Shown here piece after piece: positions 1-15,188 of a stretch of DNA of 64,000 nucleotides (within the stretch, counting starts at the first letter, position 1; each line of letters opens with the position of its first letter). The notes under the pieces were generated by a model. That model saw only the letters and a program-made list of their open reading frames with translations. It did not search any database and was not told where the DNA came from. The position numbers and the translations under genes were made by a program. Origin of the DNA: Mycolicibacterium psychrotolerans (GTDB taxonomy: Bacteria > Actinomycetota > Actinomycetes > Mycobacteriales > Mycobacteriaceae); NCBI RefSeq assembly GCF_010729305.1, contig NZ_AP022574.1, positions 372,001-436,000 on the forward strand. The letters run 5' to 3'.

Positions 1-518
1 CATCAGCGACCGCACCCAGTGGATGCCCTCGGGGTCCAGGCCGTTGACCGGCTCGTCGAACAGCAGCACGGGCGGATCGCCGATCAGCGCCGCGGCGATA
101 CCCAGCCGCTGACTCATCCCCAGCGACAGTGCGCCGGCCTTGGTGCCTGCCGCCGGGGTCATTCCGACCATGTCGAGCACCTCGTCGACGCGCCGGGCCG
201 GGATCCGGTTGCTGGCCGCGATCCAGCGCAGATGGTGGCGTGCCGACCGGTTGGGATGCACCTGCCTGGCGTCGAGCAGCGCACCGACGGTCCGCAGCGG
301 GTGGGTGAGGTCCCGGTAGCTGCGGCCGTCGATCCGTGCGGTGCCGGAGGTGGGGCGGTCCAGCCCGAGGATCATCCGCATCGTCGTGGTCTTGCCCGCA
401 CCGTTGGGTCCCAGGAACCCGGTCACCACGCCGGGCTCGACCGTGCATGTGAGCCCGTCGACAGCGCGGGTTGCCCCGGAGGTCCCCCTGAATGTTTTGG
501 TGAGCGCGTCGAGTTCGA

Positions 519-522
<4 letters not shown>
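1..522 (-). CDS. ABC transporter ATP-binding protein, 3' end beyond window
   Basis: ATPase subunit of an ABC transporter, seen for its first 174 residues; the rest lies left of the window. The translation starts MIELDALTKTF and carries a Walker A (GPNGAGKTT) near residue 42, a diverged signature (LSLGMSQR) near 135 and a Walker B with catalytic Glu (LLFDEP) near 155, followed by a D-loop NGLD. This layout fits the CcmA/DrrA type of single-domain ATPase that pairs with a separate permease. The ATG overlaps the stop of the upstream SGNH hydrolase gene (ATGA), so the two are probably co-translated. The substrate cannot be told because the permease is not in view. Confidence 0.9.
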
Positions 523-2230
<1,708 letters not shown>

Positions 2231-2234
<4 letters not shown>

Positions 2235-3268
2235 GGCGTCACCCCTTCCAGCACCCCCGGCACCGGCGCACCGCGCAGCTCGGCGGCGATCGCCTCCGCG
2301 GTCCACGGCGCCAACAGGAATCCCGACCGGCCGTGCCCGGTTGCCACCAGCGTGCGCGCATCGAGCCGGCCGACGAGCGGGACGTTGTCGGCCGTCATGG
2401 GGCGCAGCCCGGCCGCGCATTCGGCGAGCTCGTACTCGCCCAGTGCCGGCACCACCGCGCAGGCGTCGTCGAGCAGCTCCCGCACCCCCGTCACCGTGGG
2501 GGCGGTGTCGCGGCCGTGTTCGTACTGGGTGGCGCCGACCACGACGCCGTCGCGGCGCGGGACCAGGTAGACCTGCCTGCCGCGCACCCGGGCGCGGATC
2601 ACCCGCTGCGGGACCGGCAGGCAGCCGCGCCGCCAGCGGAGCCGCAGCACCTCACCCTTGACCGGCCGCACCGGCAGGCCGGGCCACAGCGCGGGCGCGT
2701 CGATGCCGTTGGCGATCACGACGGCGTCGGCGTCGGCCACCTCGTTCAAAGCGGCGACCGCCGGCGCCCACTCGACGCCCAGGCGCTCGGCGTGTGCCGC
2801 CAGCGCGTCGACCACCGCCCGGTTGTCGACGGCGAGCTCGGTCTGTGCGCGGAAGCCGTGCCGGATGCCCTGGGCGAGAAGGGGTTCGATGTCGCGGGCG
2901 GCCGTGGTCGGGGTGACGGGATGACCCTGGGCGGCCAGCCACTCCCCGACCGTCTTCAGGTCGGCGGCGTCGGCCCGGTCGACGGCGACCACCAGCGACT
3001 CGCGCGCGGTGACCACCTCGGCCGGGAGGCCGTCGAGAAATCCGCTGTGCCACAGGTCCAGCGACGCCAGCCCGAGCCGCAGGAGCCGTTCCTCCCCGGG
3101 CCAGCCCTCGCTGTGCGGGGCGAGCATGCCGCCGGCCACCCAGGACGCGCCCGGTGCCGGGGTGCGGTGCACGCGCACGCGCCAGCCGTCCTGCGCGGCG
3201 CGGCGCGCCACGGCGAGTCCGATGACGCCGCCGCCGATGACGGCGAGCCGCTGGGCGGGATCCGGCAC
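2231..3268 (-). CDS. thiO: glycine oxidase ThiO
   Basis: FAD-dependent glycine oxidase that supplies dehydroglycine for the thiazole ring. The Rossmann motif [12 protein letters not shown] lies at about residues 10-21, and the C-terminal DAO block reads [21 protein letters not shown] chose the GTG at 3266-3268 (345 residues). The ATG 21 bases upstream (3287-3289) lies inside the conserved 3' part of the TPP riboswitch (CATGCCGGCGAAGGGAG) and cannot be the real start, while GAAGGGAG from the same element sits at ribosome-binding distance from the GTG. It is the first gene of the thiOSG operon and is probably controlled at translation initiation by thiamine pyrophosphate. Confidence 0.93.
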
Positions 3269-3273
3269 TGCTA

Positions 3274-3361
3274 CTCCCTTCGCCGGCATGACCCGGATCA
3301 GGTGCGACGGTCAGAGCCGGCGGGCTCACTCTCAGTCCCCGTACCCGGGACTCCCGTGTGG
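3274..3361 (-). promoter_or_regulatory. TPP riboswitch (THI element) upstream of thiO
   Basis: On the minus strand the leader contains the conserved THI-box blocks in order: GGGGACTGAGAG, then GACCGTCGCACCTGATC, then CGGGTCATGCCGGCGAAGGGAG. CTGAGA and CCTGATC are the thiamine-pyrophosphate binding hallmarks. The last block supplies the Shine-Dalgarno (GAAGGGAG) for the thiO GTG start, so ligand binding would pair it away. The 5' boundary is approximate. It lies in the ~145-base gap between the divergent thiO and thiE genes. Confidence 0.95.
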
Positions 3362-3412
3362 TCGGTGTTGTCGTTCCCAGCCTACGTCCGCCGTCGCGCT
3401 ACCGTTCGCGGT

Positions 3413-4081
3413 GTGCGTGACGCCCTGCTGTACCTGTGCACCGACGCCCGCCGGGAGCGCGACGACCTCGCCGAGTTCGCCGATGCCGCGCTGGCCGGCG
3501 GAGTCGACATCATCCAGCTCCGCGACAAGGGGTCGGCCGGTGAGCGCGAGTTCGGCCCGCTGGAAGCCCGTGCCGAGTTGGCCGCGCTGGAGGTGCTCGC
3601 CGAGGCAGCACGCCGCCACGACGCCCTGATCGCGGTCAACGACCGCGCCGACGTCGCGCGCGCGGCCGGCGCCGACGTGCTGCACCTCGGCCAGGACGAC
3701 CTGCCGCTGCCGGTCGCCCGGGAGATCTTCACCGGAGTCGTCGGGCGGTCGACCCACGACATCGACCAGGTGCGCGCGGCGATCGCCGGCGACGCCCCCG
3801 ACGGCCCGGACTACTTCTGCGTCGGCCCGTGCTGGCCCACGCCGACCAAACCGGGCCGGCCCGCACCGGGCCTGGACCTGATCCGCGCGACCTCTGAGTT
3901 GACACAAGCGCTGGCGCCGGCCAAGCCCTGGTTCGCGATCGGGGGCATCGACGCGGCCCGGCTGCCCGAGGTCATCGAGGCCGGCGCGCGCCGCGCGGTC
4001 GTGGTCCGCGCGATCACGGCGGCCGATGACCCCGAGGCCGCGGCCGAGGAGTTGAAGACGATGCTCAGCTCTGCCCGTTGA
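3413..4081 (+). CDS. thiE: thiamine-phosphate synthase ThiE
   Basis: Joins hydroxymethylpyrimidine pyrophosphate and thiazole phosphate into thiamine monophosphate. The 222-residue TIM barrel has the pyrophosphate-binding motif QLRDKG at residues 35-40, VNDRADVA at 75-82, HLGQDDLP at 92-99 and the C-terminal GGI block. The GTG at 3413 gives the normal family length; the open frame continues upstream without similarity. The gene is divergent from thiO and does not itself follow a THI element. Its 3' end overlaps mutT3 by 17 bases (convergent). Confidence 0.96.
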   Translation: MRDALLYLCTDARRERDDLAEFADAALAGGVDIIQLRDKGSAGEREFGPLEARAELAALEVLAEAARRHDALIAVNDRADVARAAGADVLHLGQDDLPLPVAREIFTGVVGRSTHDIDQVRAAIAGDAPDGPDYFCVGPCWPTPTKPGRPAPGLDLIRATSELTQALAPAKPWFAIGGIDAARLPEVIEAGARRAVVVRAITAADDPEAAAEELKTMLSSAR

Positions 4082-4556
4082 CCAGCGGCGGGAGCGCCGC
4101 GGCCACCTCGCGCAGCCGCGCCCAGCTCGCGGCGAACCCCGGGTGCAGCGGCAGCTCGGCGACTTCGTCCTCGGGCACCCACCGCAGCTCCGCGCTCTCC
4201 CGGTTGGGCACCGTCTCGAGCTGATGCTCGGCGTCGGCGATCACGGTCGTGTAGCTCCAGCCGCTCACCTGGGCCGTGACGACCGTGGTCCGCACGATCA
4301 GCCGGTGGGCTTGCAGGCCGGCCTCCTCGTGGGCCTCGCGCACCGCCGCCTGCTCCGGGGTCTCGTGGCTGTCGCGGGCGCCGCCCGGCAGACCCCACGT
4401 CCCGCCCTGGTGACTCCACGGTGCCCGGTGCTGCAGCAGCACGGCCAGCGAGCCGTCGGACCGGGGGGCTCTCAGCAACAGTCCGGCGGCTCCGTGCCTA
4501 CCCCAGTAGGCCGCCCCGTCGGCCGATACCACCCAGCCGTCACCGTCGCCGCGCAC
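4065..4556 (-). CDS. mutT3: NUDIX hydrolase, MutT3-like
   Basis: Nucleotide-sanitising NUDIX hydrolase of 163 residues. A complete Nudix box fits residues 59-81 (starts GARDSHE, contains REAHEEAGL), matching GX5EX7REUXEEXGU. The neighbour order thiE-mutT3-glnX matches M. tuberculosis Rv0414c-Rv0413-Rv0412c, which supports the MutT3 name by context. Start is GTG. The substrate, possibly oxidised guanine nucleotides, is inferred from the family only. Confidence 0.9.
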   Translation of the reverse strand: MRGDGDGWVVSADGAAYWGRHGAAGLLLRAPRSDGSLAVLLQHRAPWSHQGGTWGLPGGARDSHETPEQAAVREAHEEAGLQAHRLIVRTTVVTAQVSGWSYTTVIADAEHQLETVPNRESAELRWVPEDEVAELPLHPGFAASWARLREVAAALPPLVNGQS

Positions 4557-4724
4557 GCGTCCAGCTTAGGGAACGGATCTCGAAATAGGGCGAGTCGCAG
4601 CCGGGAATCCCCACACTCCGGACGAGGAGCTCTTAGAATTCCCTCAGAGAATTGGCGCAGTTAGAGTTGGGCCAGTCGACATGACCGCCGAAGAGAACGA
4701 GACCGGGATGAGGTCCGCGCAAAC
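4557..4724 (+). promoter_or_regulatory. intergenic region between mutT3 and glnX
   Basis: This 168-base gap separates divergent mutT3 and glnX and must hold both promoters. An inverted repeat AATTC-N7-GAATT at 4637-4653 in an AT-rich patch is the only clear structure and could be a regulator site for the glnX operon. No start-proximal -10 or -35 could be assigned with confidence. Confidence 0.3.
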
Positions 4725-6044
4725 GTGACTGTGGAGTTGGCGCACCCCTCGACGGAGCCTCTTGCGTCGCGGTCGCCGACGGCCACCGCGCATCCCCGGT
4801 GGTGGTTCCTGTGGACGACCCCCGGCCGGATCCTGACGATCGGGCTGGTGCTGGCCGCCCTGGTCATCGCCAGCGCGTTCGCCACCTCGACCACGATCAA
4901 CGACCGTCAACAGGCGCTGACCACCGTGCTCAACCGCACCGAGCCGCTGGCCTTCGCCGCCGGTCAGCTCTACACCACGCTGTCGGTCGCCGACGCCGCC
5001 GCCGCAACCGCGTTCATCGCCGGCGCCGAGCCCCGTGCGGTCCGGCAACGCTACGAGCAGGCGATCACGGATGCGGCGGTGGCCGTCGCCCGGGCGTCCA
5101 GCGGTCTCACCGACGAGCCGCTGGTGCAGCTACTCGGCCGGATCAACGCCCGGCTGGCCGTCTACACCGGGCTGGTGGAGACGGCGCGGACCAACAACCG
5201 CGCCGGCAATCCGGTCGGCTCGTCGTACCTGTCCGAGGCGTCGTCGATGATGCAGCAGCAGATCCTGCCCGACGCCCAACGCCTCTACGAGCAGACCTCG
5301 GCGCGCGTCGACGCCGAGACCACCGCCTCGACGCGAATCCCCGGGCCGGTGATCCTGATCGTGCTCAGCACGCTGTTGTTCGGCGCGTTCGCCAACCGGT
5401 GGCTGGCCAAACGCACCCGGCGACGGGTCAACATCGGTTTCATCGCCGGCGGCATGGCCGTGCTGATCATGCTGATCTGGGTGGGCACGGCGCTGATCAT
5501 CTCGACCACCGACAGCCGAAGCGCCAAGGAGACCGCGGCCGAATCCCTCAAGACGGTGACCACGCTGGCGATCACGGCCCAGCAGGCCCGCGCCGACGAG
5601 ACGCTGTCGCTGATCCGGCGCGGCGACGAGAACGTCCGCAAGCAGTCCTACTACCAGCGCATCGACCAGATGCAGCAGCAGCTGAACCGGTATCTGTCCA
5701 ACGACAACTCGATCGACAAGACCGGTCTGGCCGACGCGGACGGGCTGCTCAACCGGTGGCGGGCCGCCGACGACCGGATCACCGCCTACATCGCGGTCGG
5801 CAACTACCAGGCCGCGACGCAGGTCGCCCTCGGCGTCGGGGAGGACGATGCGACCCCGGCCTTCGACAAGCTGGACGAGGCGCTGACCAACGGCATCGAG
5901 CAGAGCCGCGCCCAGCTGCGCAACGAGATCGTCAATGCCCGCCGGGTGCTCTCCGGCGCCACCGTCGGGGCAGCCGCGCTGTCGGTGATGGCGGCGATCG
6001 CCGTGGCACTGGGCATCTGGCCCCGGCTGAGTGAGTACCGGTAA
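4725..6044 (+). CDS. glnX: membrane protein GlnX (Rv0412c-like), receptor for GlnH
   Basis: Integral membrane protein of 439 residues with four predicted membrane segments at about 37-54, 205-224, 236-260 and 412-432. The pattern leaves two large extracytoplasmic loops (about 55-204 and 261-411) that look helical, like paired sensory domains. In M. tuberculosis the orthologue GlnX links the lipoprotein GlnH to the kinase PknG to sense aspartate/glutamate. The same three genes follow each other here with a 3-base gap and then an overlap. The GTG at 4725 was chosen as the first start in frame. The role is assigned from this operon context and family knowledge. Confidence 0.9.
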   Translation: MTVELAHPSTEPLASRSPTATAHPRWWFLWTTPGRILTIGLVLAALVIASAFATSTTINDRQQALTTVLNRTEPLAFAAGQLYTTLSVADAAAATAFIAGAEPRAVRQRYEQAITDAAVAVARASSGLTDEPLVQLLGRINARLAVYTGLVETARTNNRAGNPVGSSYLSEASSMMQQQILPDAQRLYEQTSARVDAETTASTRIPGPVILIVLSTLLFGAFANRWLAKRTRRRVNIGFIAGGMAVLIMLIWVGTALIISTTDSRSAKETAAESLKTVTTLAITAQQARADETLSLIRRGDENVRKQSYYQRIDQMQQQLNRYLSNDNSIDKTGLADADGLLNRWRAADDRITAYIAVGNYQAATQVALGVGEDDATPAFDKLDEALTNGIEQSRAQLRNEIVNARRVLSGATVGAAALSVMAAIAVALGIWPRLSEYR

Positions 6045-6047
6045 GCC

Positions 6048-9295
<3,248 letters not shown>

Positions 9296-9300
9296 GCAAA

Positions 9301-9517
9301 CAACGGAATCCGTTGCCAAACTGTCTATACCTTATGTCGAGGCACCCGCGAGGCGGCACCCCCTGCCAATATTGACGCAGAAGTGCTGGTGAGGACCCAT
9401 CACTCGGAACTTGATCAAATTATGGTCAAGCTACTGATTCCGTAGTATCGTCTACCCCACGCTTTAAGACCCTAGGGCTCCTTTCCCCTGACGGCATCCT
9501 TGCTGAGGGAGGCCTCG
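9301..9517 (+). promoter_or_regulatory. AT-rich intergenic region upstream of STAS gene
   Basis: This 220-base gap after pknG contains a compact palindrome CAACGGA-A-TCCGTTG at 9301-9315, which could be a short transcription end signal or an operator. An AT-rich stretch at about 9410-9455 is the probable promoter region for the STAS gene. A good ribosome site (GAGGGAGG) precedes its ATG. No sigma-factor motif could be assigned firmly. Confidence 0.3.
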
Positions 9518-9949
9518 ATGAGCACACAACGGGTGTTCCGCCCGGACCCGACGTCGTTCGAGCTGCGGGAAGAACACCACCGCGCCACCTTCTCGGCCTG
9601 CGAACTGCCGCCGCACACCGTGCTGGTCACCATCCACGGTGAGATCGACGCGACCAACGCCCCGGCACTCGCCCGCTACATCGAGAAGCGGCTCGGTGGT
9701 TCCCGCAGGCTGATCCTCGACCTGCAGACCGTGGAGTTCTTCGCCGCGTCCGGTTTCGCCGCGCTGACCAACATCGACGTGGTGTGCACGCGCGCCGGCG
9801 TGCGGTGGTCGCTGCTGGCGGGTTCGCATGTGCGGCGGCTCCTGCGCATCTGCGATCCGAAACGCGAACTACCGGTCGCCGCGGCTGCCGCCAAGTACAC
9901 CCGCACACGCCCGAGCGATCGCAAGCTCCTCGTTGGTGGGAACCACTAG
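9518..9949 (+). CDS. STAS-domain protein (anti-sigma factor antagonist type)
   Basis: A 143-residue protein with one STAS domain at about residues 25-125. It has the fold-typical core [15 protein letters not shown], then [16 protein letters not shown] where a phosphorylatable Ser would lie. In this family the protein releases a sigma factor by binding an RsbW-type anti-sigma factor when unphosphorylated. No partner kinase gene is adjacent. Its last 81 bases overlap the 3' end of ackA on the other strand, so about 26 C-terminal codons share DNA with acetate kinase. Confidence 0.85.
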   Translation: MSTQRVFRPDPTSFELREEHHRATFSACELPPHTVLVTIHGEIDATNAPALARYIEKRLGGSRRLILDLQTVEFFAASGFAALTNIDVVCTRAGVRWSLLAGSHVRRLLRICDPKRELPVAAAAAKYTRTRPSDRKLLVGGNH

Positions 9950-11029
9950 CACCGTCGTCGGCGCCCCCTCGGGCGAGATCCGCCGGGCCGCGCGGCCCGG
10001 GCTGTCGTTGAGATGCTCGTCGATCTCGATGCCGAACGCGCCCAGCCCCGACAGTGCGTCGCGGCGAACCAGCGCGTCGTTCTCGCCGACACCGGCGGTG
10101 AACGTGATGACGTCGGCGCCGCCGAGCACGGCCAGATACGCACCGATGTACTTGCGGAGTCGGTGGATGTAGACGTCGTAGGCCAGCTGCGCCGCCGCCT
10201 CACCGGCGGCGATCCGCTGATGCAGTACTCGGAAGTCGATCTCGCCGCCGAGTCCGCGAACCCCTGAGCGACGGTTCAGCATGGACTCGATGTCCTCGAC
10301 GCTCATCCCCGCCTCGCGGACCAGATAGGTGAGGATGCCGGGGTCCACGTCCCCGGATCGCGTGCCCATCACCAGTCCCTCCATCGGTGTCAGCCCCATC
10401 GACGTCTCGACCGGCCGCCCCCCGACGATGGCCGAGGCCGAGGCTCCGTTGCCCAGGTGCAGCACGATCTGGCGCAGCGACGCGGCCGAGGTTCCCATGA
10501 ACTCCGCGGCCTGCTCGCTGACGTACTGGTGCGAGGTGCCGTGGAATCCGTAGCGCCGGATGTGCCAGCGCTCGGCGATCTCGCTGTCGATCGCGTACGT
10601 GGCCGCGGCCGGCGGCAGGTCGTGGAAGAACGCGGTGTCGAACACCGCGATGTGCGGTAGATCGGGAAGTGCCTCGCGGGCCACCTCGATCCCGAGGATC
10701 GCGGGCGGATTGTGCAGGGGCGCCAGCGCCGCCAGGTCTTTGAGCCGAGCGATCAGATCGTCGTCGACGACCGTGGGCCGGTACAGGTCCGGGCCGCCGT
10801 GCACGACCCGGTGCCCGACCGCCACCAGACCGAGCTCGTCGAGGTCATGGCCATCGTCGGCGAGGGCACCGAAGACCACCTCAAGCGCGGCCCCGTGATC
10901 GGGCACACCGGAGGCGTCCCCGATCCGCTCGACGATCCCGTCGGCCACGGTCGCACCCGATTCCAGTTGAACCACTGAATATTTCACCGAGGATGAGCCG
11001 GAGTTGAGCACCAGCACCGACGAGGTCAC
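9869..11029 (-). CDS. ackA: acetate kinase
   Basis: Interconverts acetate plus ATP and acetyl phosphate. The 386-residue ASKHA-fold enzyme carries the phosphate-1 motif [10 protein letters not shown] at 9-18, [10 protein letters not shown] near 175 and HLGNGAS near 208. GTG start overlaps the pta stop (GTGA), so pta-ackA is a coupled operon that makes the acetate overflow pathway. The 3' end overlaps the STAS gene by 81 bases. Confidence 0.97.
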   Translation of the reverse strand: MTSSVLVLNSGSSSVKYSVVQLESGATVADGIVERIGDASGVPDHGAALEVVFGALADDGHDLDELGLVAVGHRVVHGGPDLYRPTVVDDDLIARLKDLAALAPLHNPPAILGIEVAREALPDLPHIAVFDTAFFHDLPPAAATYAIDSEIAERWHIRRYGFHGTSHQYVSEQAAEFMGTSAASLRQIVLHLGNGASASAIVGGRPVETSMGLTPMEGLVMGTRSGDVDPGILTYLVREAGMSVEDIESMLNRRSGVRGLGGEIDFRVLHQRIAAGEAAAQLAYDVYIHRLRKYIGAYLAVLGGADVITFTAGVGENDALVRRDALSGLGAFGIEIDEHLNDSPGRAARRISPEGAPTTVLVVPTNEELAIARACAGVLGGSRGDR

Positions 11030-13113
11030 TGCTTGCGCCCCTGCGCCTGGATCGCGGTGATCGCCACGGTGTTGACGATGTCGGAGACCAGGGCGCCCCG
11101 CGACAAGTCGTTGACCGGTTTGTTCAGCCCCTGCAGCACCGGCCCGATCGCGATGGCGCCCGCGCTGCGCTGCACCGCCTTGTAGGTGTTGTTGCCGGTG
11201 TTGAGGTCGGGGAAGATCAGCACCGTCGCGTGCCCGGCCACATCGGAGTCGGGCATCTTGGTCGCCGCCACCGACGGCTCCACCGCGGCGTCGTACTGGA
11301 TCGGACCCTCCACCAGGAGCTCAGGTTCGCGGGAGCGCACCAATTCCGTTGCCTTCCTGACCTTGTCGACGTCGGCGCCGGTCCCCGAAGTTCCCGTGGA
11401 GTAGGACAGCATCGCGACCCTGGGTTCGATGCCGAACTGGGCGGCGGTGCGCGCGGAGGAGATCGCGATGTCGGCGAGCTGCTCGGCGGTGGGGTCCGGG
11501 ACGATCGCGCAGTCGCCGTAGGCGAGTACCTCGTGGGCGAGGCACATGAAGAAGATGCTCGAGACCGTCGAGACATCGGGGAGGGTCTTGATGATCTCGA
11601 ACGCGGGCCGAACAGTGTGCGCAGTCGTGTGCCTGGCGCCCGACACCATGCCGTCGACCATCTCGTTGTGCACCAGCATCGTGCCGAAATACGAGACGTC
11701 GTGCATGGTCTCGCGGGCCTGCTCGACGCTGACGCCCTTGTGTTTGCGCATCTCGGCGTACTGTTCGGCGAACTGATCGCAGAGCTCGCTGCGCTGCGGG
11801 TCGAGGATCACCGCGTCCGACAGGTCCACCCCGAGTTCGGCGGCGCGGGCCCGCACCTGCTGCTCCTCGCCGAGGATCGTGAGCTCGGCGACGTTGCGTT
11901 TGAGCAGCCGGCCGGCCGCCTTGAGGATGCGGTCGTCGTCGCCTTCGGGCAGCACGATCCGCTTGCGGTCGACCCGGGCCTGATCGATCAACTGGTAGGT
12001 GAACATCTGCGGGGTGATCACCGTGGGGATCGGAATGGCCAACTGCGCCAACAGATCCGCGGTGTCTACATAGGTGTCCATCAGCGCCAGCGCGGTGTCG
12101 ACCTTGCGCGGCGAGTCCGCGGTCATCCGGCCGCGCGTGGCCGCCACCCGGCTCGCGGTCTCGAAGGTGCCGAAGCGGGTCTGCAGGATCGGCAGGCGCA
12201 GTCCGAGGCCGGTCACCAGGGCCTCGATCGCGGGGTGCAGCGGCAACCCGCCGTTGAGGATGACGCACGACAGCGACGGAAACCCCTCGGCCGCATGGGC
12301 GCTGAGCACGGCCAGCACCACGTCGGAGCGGTCACCGGGGGTGATCACGGCGACGCCCTCGGTCAGCCGTTCCAGCACGTGCTCGGCGGTCATGCCGGCC
12401 ACCAGCACATCCTCCGCCTCCCGTACCAGCAGCGCCGCATCGCCTTTGAGGACGGTGCCCTCCACGGCGGTCTGCAGTTCGGCGACCGACGGCGCCACGA
12501 GCAGCGGCTCCTCCGGGAGCACGTAACTGCGCAGCGGCAGATCGGCCAACGCGGCGCCGACGTCGGCCATCTGCGCCGGGTCACACCGGTTGACCACGAC
12601 GGCCGCGGTGTGCGCGTGCTGCGCGGCGATCTCGTCCATGCAGAGCTCGACGACCTGCTCGACCTGCGCGGGCGTGCGGTCCTTGGCCTTGACCGCGAGC
12701 ACGACGGGCGCGCCGAGGTTGGCGGCGATGCGCGCGTTCATCGAGAGCTCGCTGGGGGTGGCGACGTCGGTGTAGTCGCTGCCGACGATCAGCACGGCGT
12801 CGCACCGGTCCGCGACGTGATGGAACCGGTCGACGATGTCGGCGAGCGCAGCCTCGGGGTCGTCGTGCAGCTGCTGATAGCTGACGCCGACGCACTCCTC
12901 GTACGGCAGATCGGCGGTGGTGTGGGTCAGCAGGAGATCCAGGATGTAGTCGCGGCCCTCGCTGATGCGGGTGATCGGCCGGAACACCCCGACCCGGGCG
13001 ACGGTCGCGGCGAGCCGGTGCAGGATGCCCAGCGCGATCGTCGACTTTCCGGTGTCCCCCTCGGGCGAGGCGACATAGATCGTGGAGATCGCTGATCGGG
13101 GCGCATCGGGCAC
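11026..13113 (-). CDS. pta: phosphate acetyltransferase
   Basis: Converts acetyl-CoA and phosphate to acetyl phosphate for AckA. This is the long Pta type, 695 residues: an N-terminal P-loop BioD-like domain ([10 protein letters not shown], residues 15-24), a middle DRTGG domain, and the C-terminal catalytic PTA_PTB domain from about residue 370 ([25 protein letters not shown] near the end). The GTG at 13111-13113 matches the expected N-terminus; a further 138 codons are open upstream without similarity. Coupled to ackA by a GTGA overlap. Confidence 0.95.
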   Translation of the reverse strand: MPDAPRSAISTIYVASPEGDTGKSTIALGILHRLAATVARVGVFRPITRISEGRDYILDLLLTHTTADLPYEECVGVSYQQLHDDPEAALADIVDRFHHVADRCDAVLIVGSDYTDVATPSELSMNARIAANLGAPVVLAVKAKDRTPAQVEQVVELCMDEIAAQHAHTAAVVVNRCDPAQMADVGAALADLPLRSYVLPEEPLLVAPSVAELQTAVEGTVLKGDAALLVREAEDVLVAGMTAEHVLERLTEGVAVITPGDRSDVVLAVLSAHAAEGFPSLSCVILNGGLPLHPAIEALVTGLGLRLPILQTRFGTFETASRVAATRGRMTADSPRKVDTALALMDTYVDTADLLAQLAIPIPTVITPQMFTYQLIDQARVDRKRIVLPEGDDDRILKAAGRLLKRNVAELTILGEEQQVRARAAELGVDLSDAVILDPQRSELCDQFAEQYAEMRKHKGVSVEQARETMHDVSYFGTMLVHNEMVDGMVSGARHTTAHTVRPAFEIIKTLPDVSTVSSIFFMCLAHEVLAYGDCAIVPDPTAEQLADIAISSARTAAQFGIEPRVAMLSYSTGTSGTGADVDKVRKATELVRSREPELLVEGPIQYDAAVEPSVAATKMPDSDVAGHATVLIFPDLNTGNNTYKAVQRSAGAIAIGPVLQGLNKPVNDLSRGALVSDIVNTVAITAIQAQGRKQ

Positions 13114-13169
13114 AACTGGAGAGCCTGCCGCATCGCGCCGCCGAAGGCCAGCGCGGGTGATCCGGCGCG

Positions 13170-14135
13170 TCAGCTCGCCGTCATGTCGACCGGCAGCCGC
13201 AGCGTGGCCAGCAGGCCACGATGGTCGGCGCCGGGCACCGACACCGTCCGCGCCGACGCACCGTCGGCATTCTTGACCAGGATGTGGTCGATCCCGATGA
13301 GCGGCAACCACATTCCGCGAGCAGGGTAGGTCCGCGCCAGGCCCGCACCGGCGACGGTGTCGGTGTAGCCGCCGTCCAGCAGCGCACGGAACGGCGCCAT
13401 GTCGGCGGTCGCGTTGAAGTCGCCGGCGACGATCACCGCACCCGCTCCGGCGGCGCGGCCCACCTCGTCCAACGTGCCGGGCAGCCGCCCGATGTCGGCT
13501 CGCCAGTGATCCATCGGCTGGGGCCACGGCGCGGCCAGGTGCACCGAGAGCACCGTGGTGTCGACGACGACGCCGGGGATCCGGATCCGGGTGCCGATCA
13601 TCGGCAGGGCGTACCCGTCGATGCGGCCCGAGTTGACGATCGGGTGCCTGCTCCAGATCCCGATACCCGACGCCAGCGCCGCCGGCGCGATCACCCGGTA
13701 CGGGAACGCGGTGTCCATCCCCGCCGTCGACAGTCCGACGGCGGCGTCCTGGGTCATCTCCTGCACCGCGACGATGTCCGCCCCGTCGCGCGCCAGCGCC
13801 ACGAACTCCTGCGAATCCGCCTGTCCCATACCGAGATTGGTGGTCAGTACCCGGACCTCCACCGACCGGACCGCCGGTGCGCCGGGAACCTGGTAGCGCG
13901 GCAGATACACCAGCACCCCCGCGGCGGTGACGGCCACCGCGACCACGACCAGCAGCCAGCGCCGGCCGAGCAGCAGCAGCACCGCCGCGACCGGGGCGGC
14001 CAGCGTCAGGTAGGGCGCGGCCGCGGCGACGATCAGCACCGGCTGCGACGGCAGGGGCACGTGGCGGACGCCGAGGCCCACCAGCGCGGCGGCGAGCCCG
14101 AGCAGGCCGAGCACCGTCGCGAGAATGCGGATCAT
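13170..14135 (-). CDS. membrane-anchored endonuclease/exonuclease/phosphatase-family protein
   Basis: A 321-residue protein with three N-terminal hydrophobic segments (about 5-25, 31-56, 60-78) followed by an EEP-fold catalytic domain. Visible EEP motifs are TTNLGMG (metal-binding Asn), VQEMTQD (metal-binding Glu), GDFNAT and the C-terminal GADHRGLLATL with the catalytic His. The domain faces outside if the topology is as usual for this family. Substrates could be phosphodiesters or phospholipids; nothing here decides. It lies between pta and fgd1 with the same direction. Confidence 0.87.
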   Translation of the reverse strand: MIRILATVLGLLGLAAALVGLGVRHVPLPSQPVLIVAAAAPYLTLAAPVAAVLLLLGRRWLLVVVAVAVTAAGVLVYLPRYQVPGAPAVRSVEVRVLTTNLGMGQADSQEFVALARDGADIVAVQEMTQDAAVGLSTAGMDTAFPYRVIAPAALASGIGIWSRHPIVNSGRIDGYALPMIGTRIRIPGVVVDTTVLSVHLAAPWPQPMDHWRADIGRLPGTLDEVGRAAGAGAVIVAGDFNATADMAPFRALLDGGYTDTVAGAGLARTYPARGMWLPLIGIDHILVKNADGASARTVSVPGADHRGLLATLRLPVDMTAS

Positions 14136-14154
14136 CTCGCGGGTATCGGGTGAG

Positions 14155-15165
14155 TCAGGCCAGGCGCCGCAAGCGGGGTTCGAGGTCGCGCTGGAACAGC
14201 TCGAGGAAGCGCTTCTGGTCGTGGCCCGGCGCGTGGAAGACCAGGTGATTGAGGCCGTAGCCGACGTAGTCCTTGACCTTGTCCACGGCCTCGTCGGGAT
14301 CGGAGGCGACGATCCAGCGCTTGGCGACCTGCTCGATCGGCAGTTCGTCGGCGGCCTTCTCCATCTCCATCGGATCGTCGATCGAGTGCTTCTGCTCGGC
14401 GGTCAGCGACAGCGGCGCCCAGAACCGGGTGTTCTCCAGCGCGAGCTCGGGGTCGGTGTCGTAGGAGATCTTGATCTCGATCATCCGGTCGACGTCGTCG
14501 GGGTTCTTGCCCGCGGCATCGGCGCCTTCGCGCATCGCCGGGATCAGCTTGTCCTTGTACAGTTCCTCGCCCTTGCCCGAGGTACAGATGAAGCCGTCGC
14601 CGGCGCGGCCGGCGTACTTGGCGACCTGCGGGCCACCGGCGGCGATGTAGATCGGGATGCCGCCCTCGGGCACGTCGTAGATCGAGGCGCCCTTGGTCTT
14701 GTAGTACTCGCCGTCGAAGTCCACGCGGTCACCGAGCCACAGCTCGCGCATCAGCCGGACCGATTCGCGCAGCCGGGCGTAGCGCTCCTTGAACTCCGGC
14801 CACTCGCCCTCGTAGCCGGTGGCGATCTCGTTGAGCGCCTCGCCGGTGCCGACGCCGAGGAAGATGCGGTCGGGGTACAGGCAGCCCATCGTGGCGAAGG
14901 CCTGGGCGATGACGGCCGGGTTGTAGCGGAACGTCGGGGTGAGCACCGACGTGCCGAGCACCAGCCGCTTGGTGCGCTCGCCGACCGCGGTCATCCACGC
15001 CAGCGAGAACGGCGCATGCCCGCCCTCGTGGCGCCAGGGCTGGAAGTGGTCGCTGACCGTCGCGCTGTCCATGCCGTGTTCCTCGGCCAGCACCGCGAGT
15101 TCGACGAGTTCACGGGGCGCGAACTGCTCCGCCGACGCCTTGTAGCCCAGTTTCAGTTCAGCCAT
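14155..15165 (-). CDS. fgd1: F420-dependent glucose-6-phosphate dehydrogenase
   Basis: Oxidises glucose 6-phosphate to 6-phosphogluconolactone and reduces cofactor F420, the main source of F420H2 in mycobacteria. The 336-residue TIM barrel has the exact Fgd1 length, starts [15 protein letters not shown] and has the luciferase-like blocks [12 protein letters not shown] and [10 protein letters not shown] start ten codons further upstream is open but would lie over the divergent gene's start region, so the ATG at 15163-15165 is preferred. The F420H2 made here could serve the Ddn-family protein at 18.4 kb. Confidence 0.97.
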   Translation of the reverse strand: MAELKLGYKASAEQFAPRELVELAVLAEEHGMDSATVSDHFQPWRHEGGHAPFSLAWMTAVGERTKRLVLGTSVLTPTFRYNPAVIAQAFATMGCLYPDRIFLGVGTGEALNEIATGYEGEWPEFKERYARLRESVRLMRELWLGDRVDFDGEYYKTKGASIYDVPEGGIPIYIAAGGPQVAKYAGRAGDGFICTSGKGEELYKDKLIPAMREGADAAGKNPDDVDRMIEIKISYDTDPELALENTRFWAPLSLTAEQKHSIDDPMEMEKAADELPIEQVAKRWIVASDPDEAVDKVKDYVGYGLNHLVFHAPGHDQKRFLELFQRDLEPRLRRLA

Positions 15166-15188
15166 ACCTATGTTTCTACACTCGCCTG

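Noticed and set aside
3287..3289. ATG as start of thiO
   Set aside because: It lies in the conserved 3' block of the TPP riboswitch; the GTG at 3268 has the ribosome site.
11230..13095. Long open frame opposite pta
   Set aside because: Shadow frame rich in Arg/Gly/His with no family features; pta is certain on the other strand.
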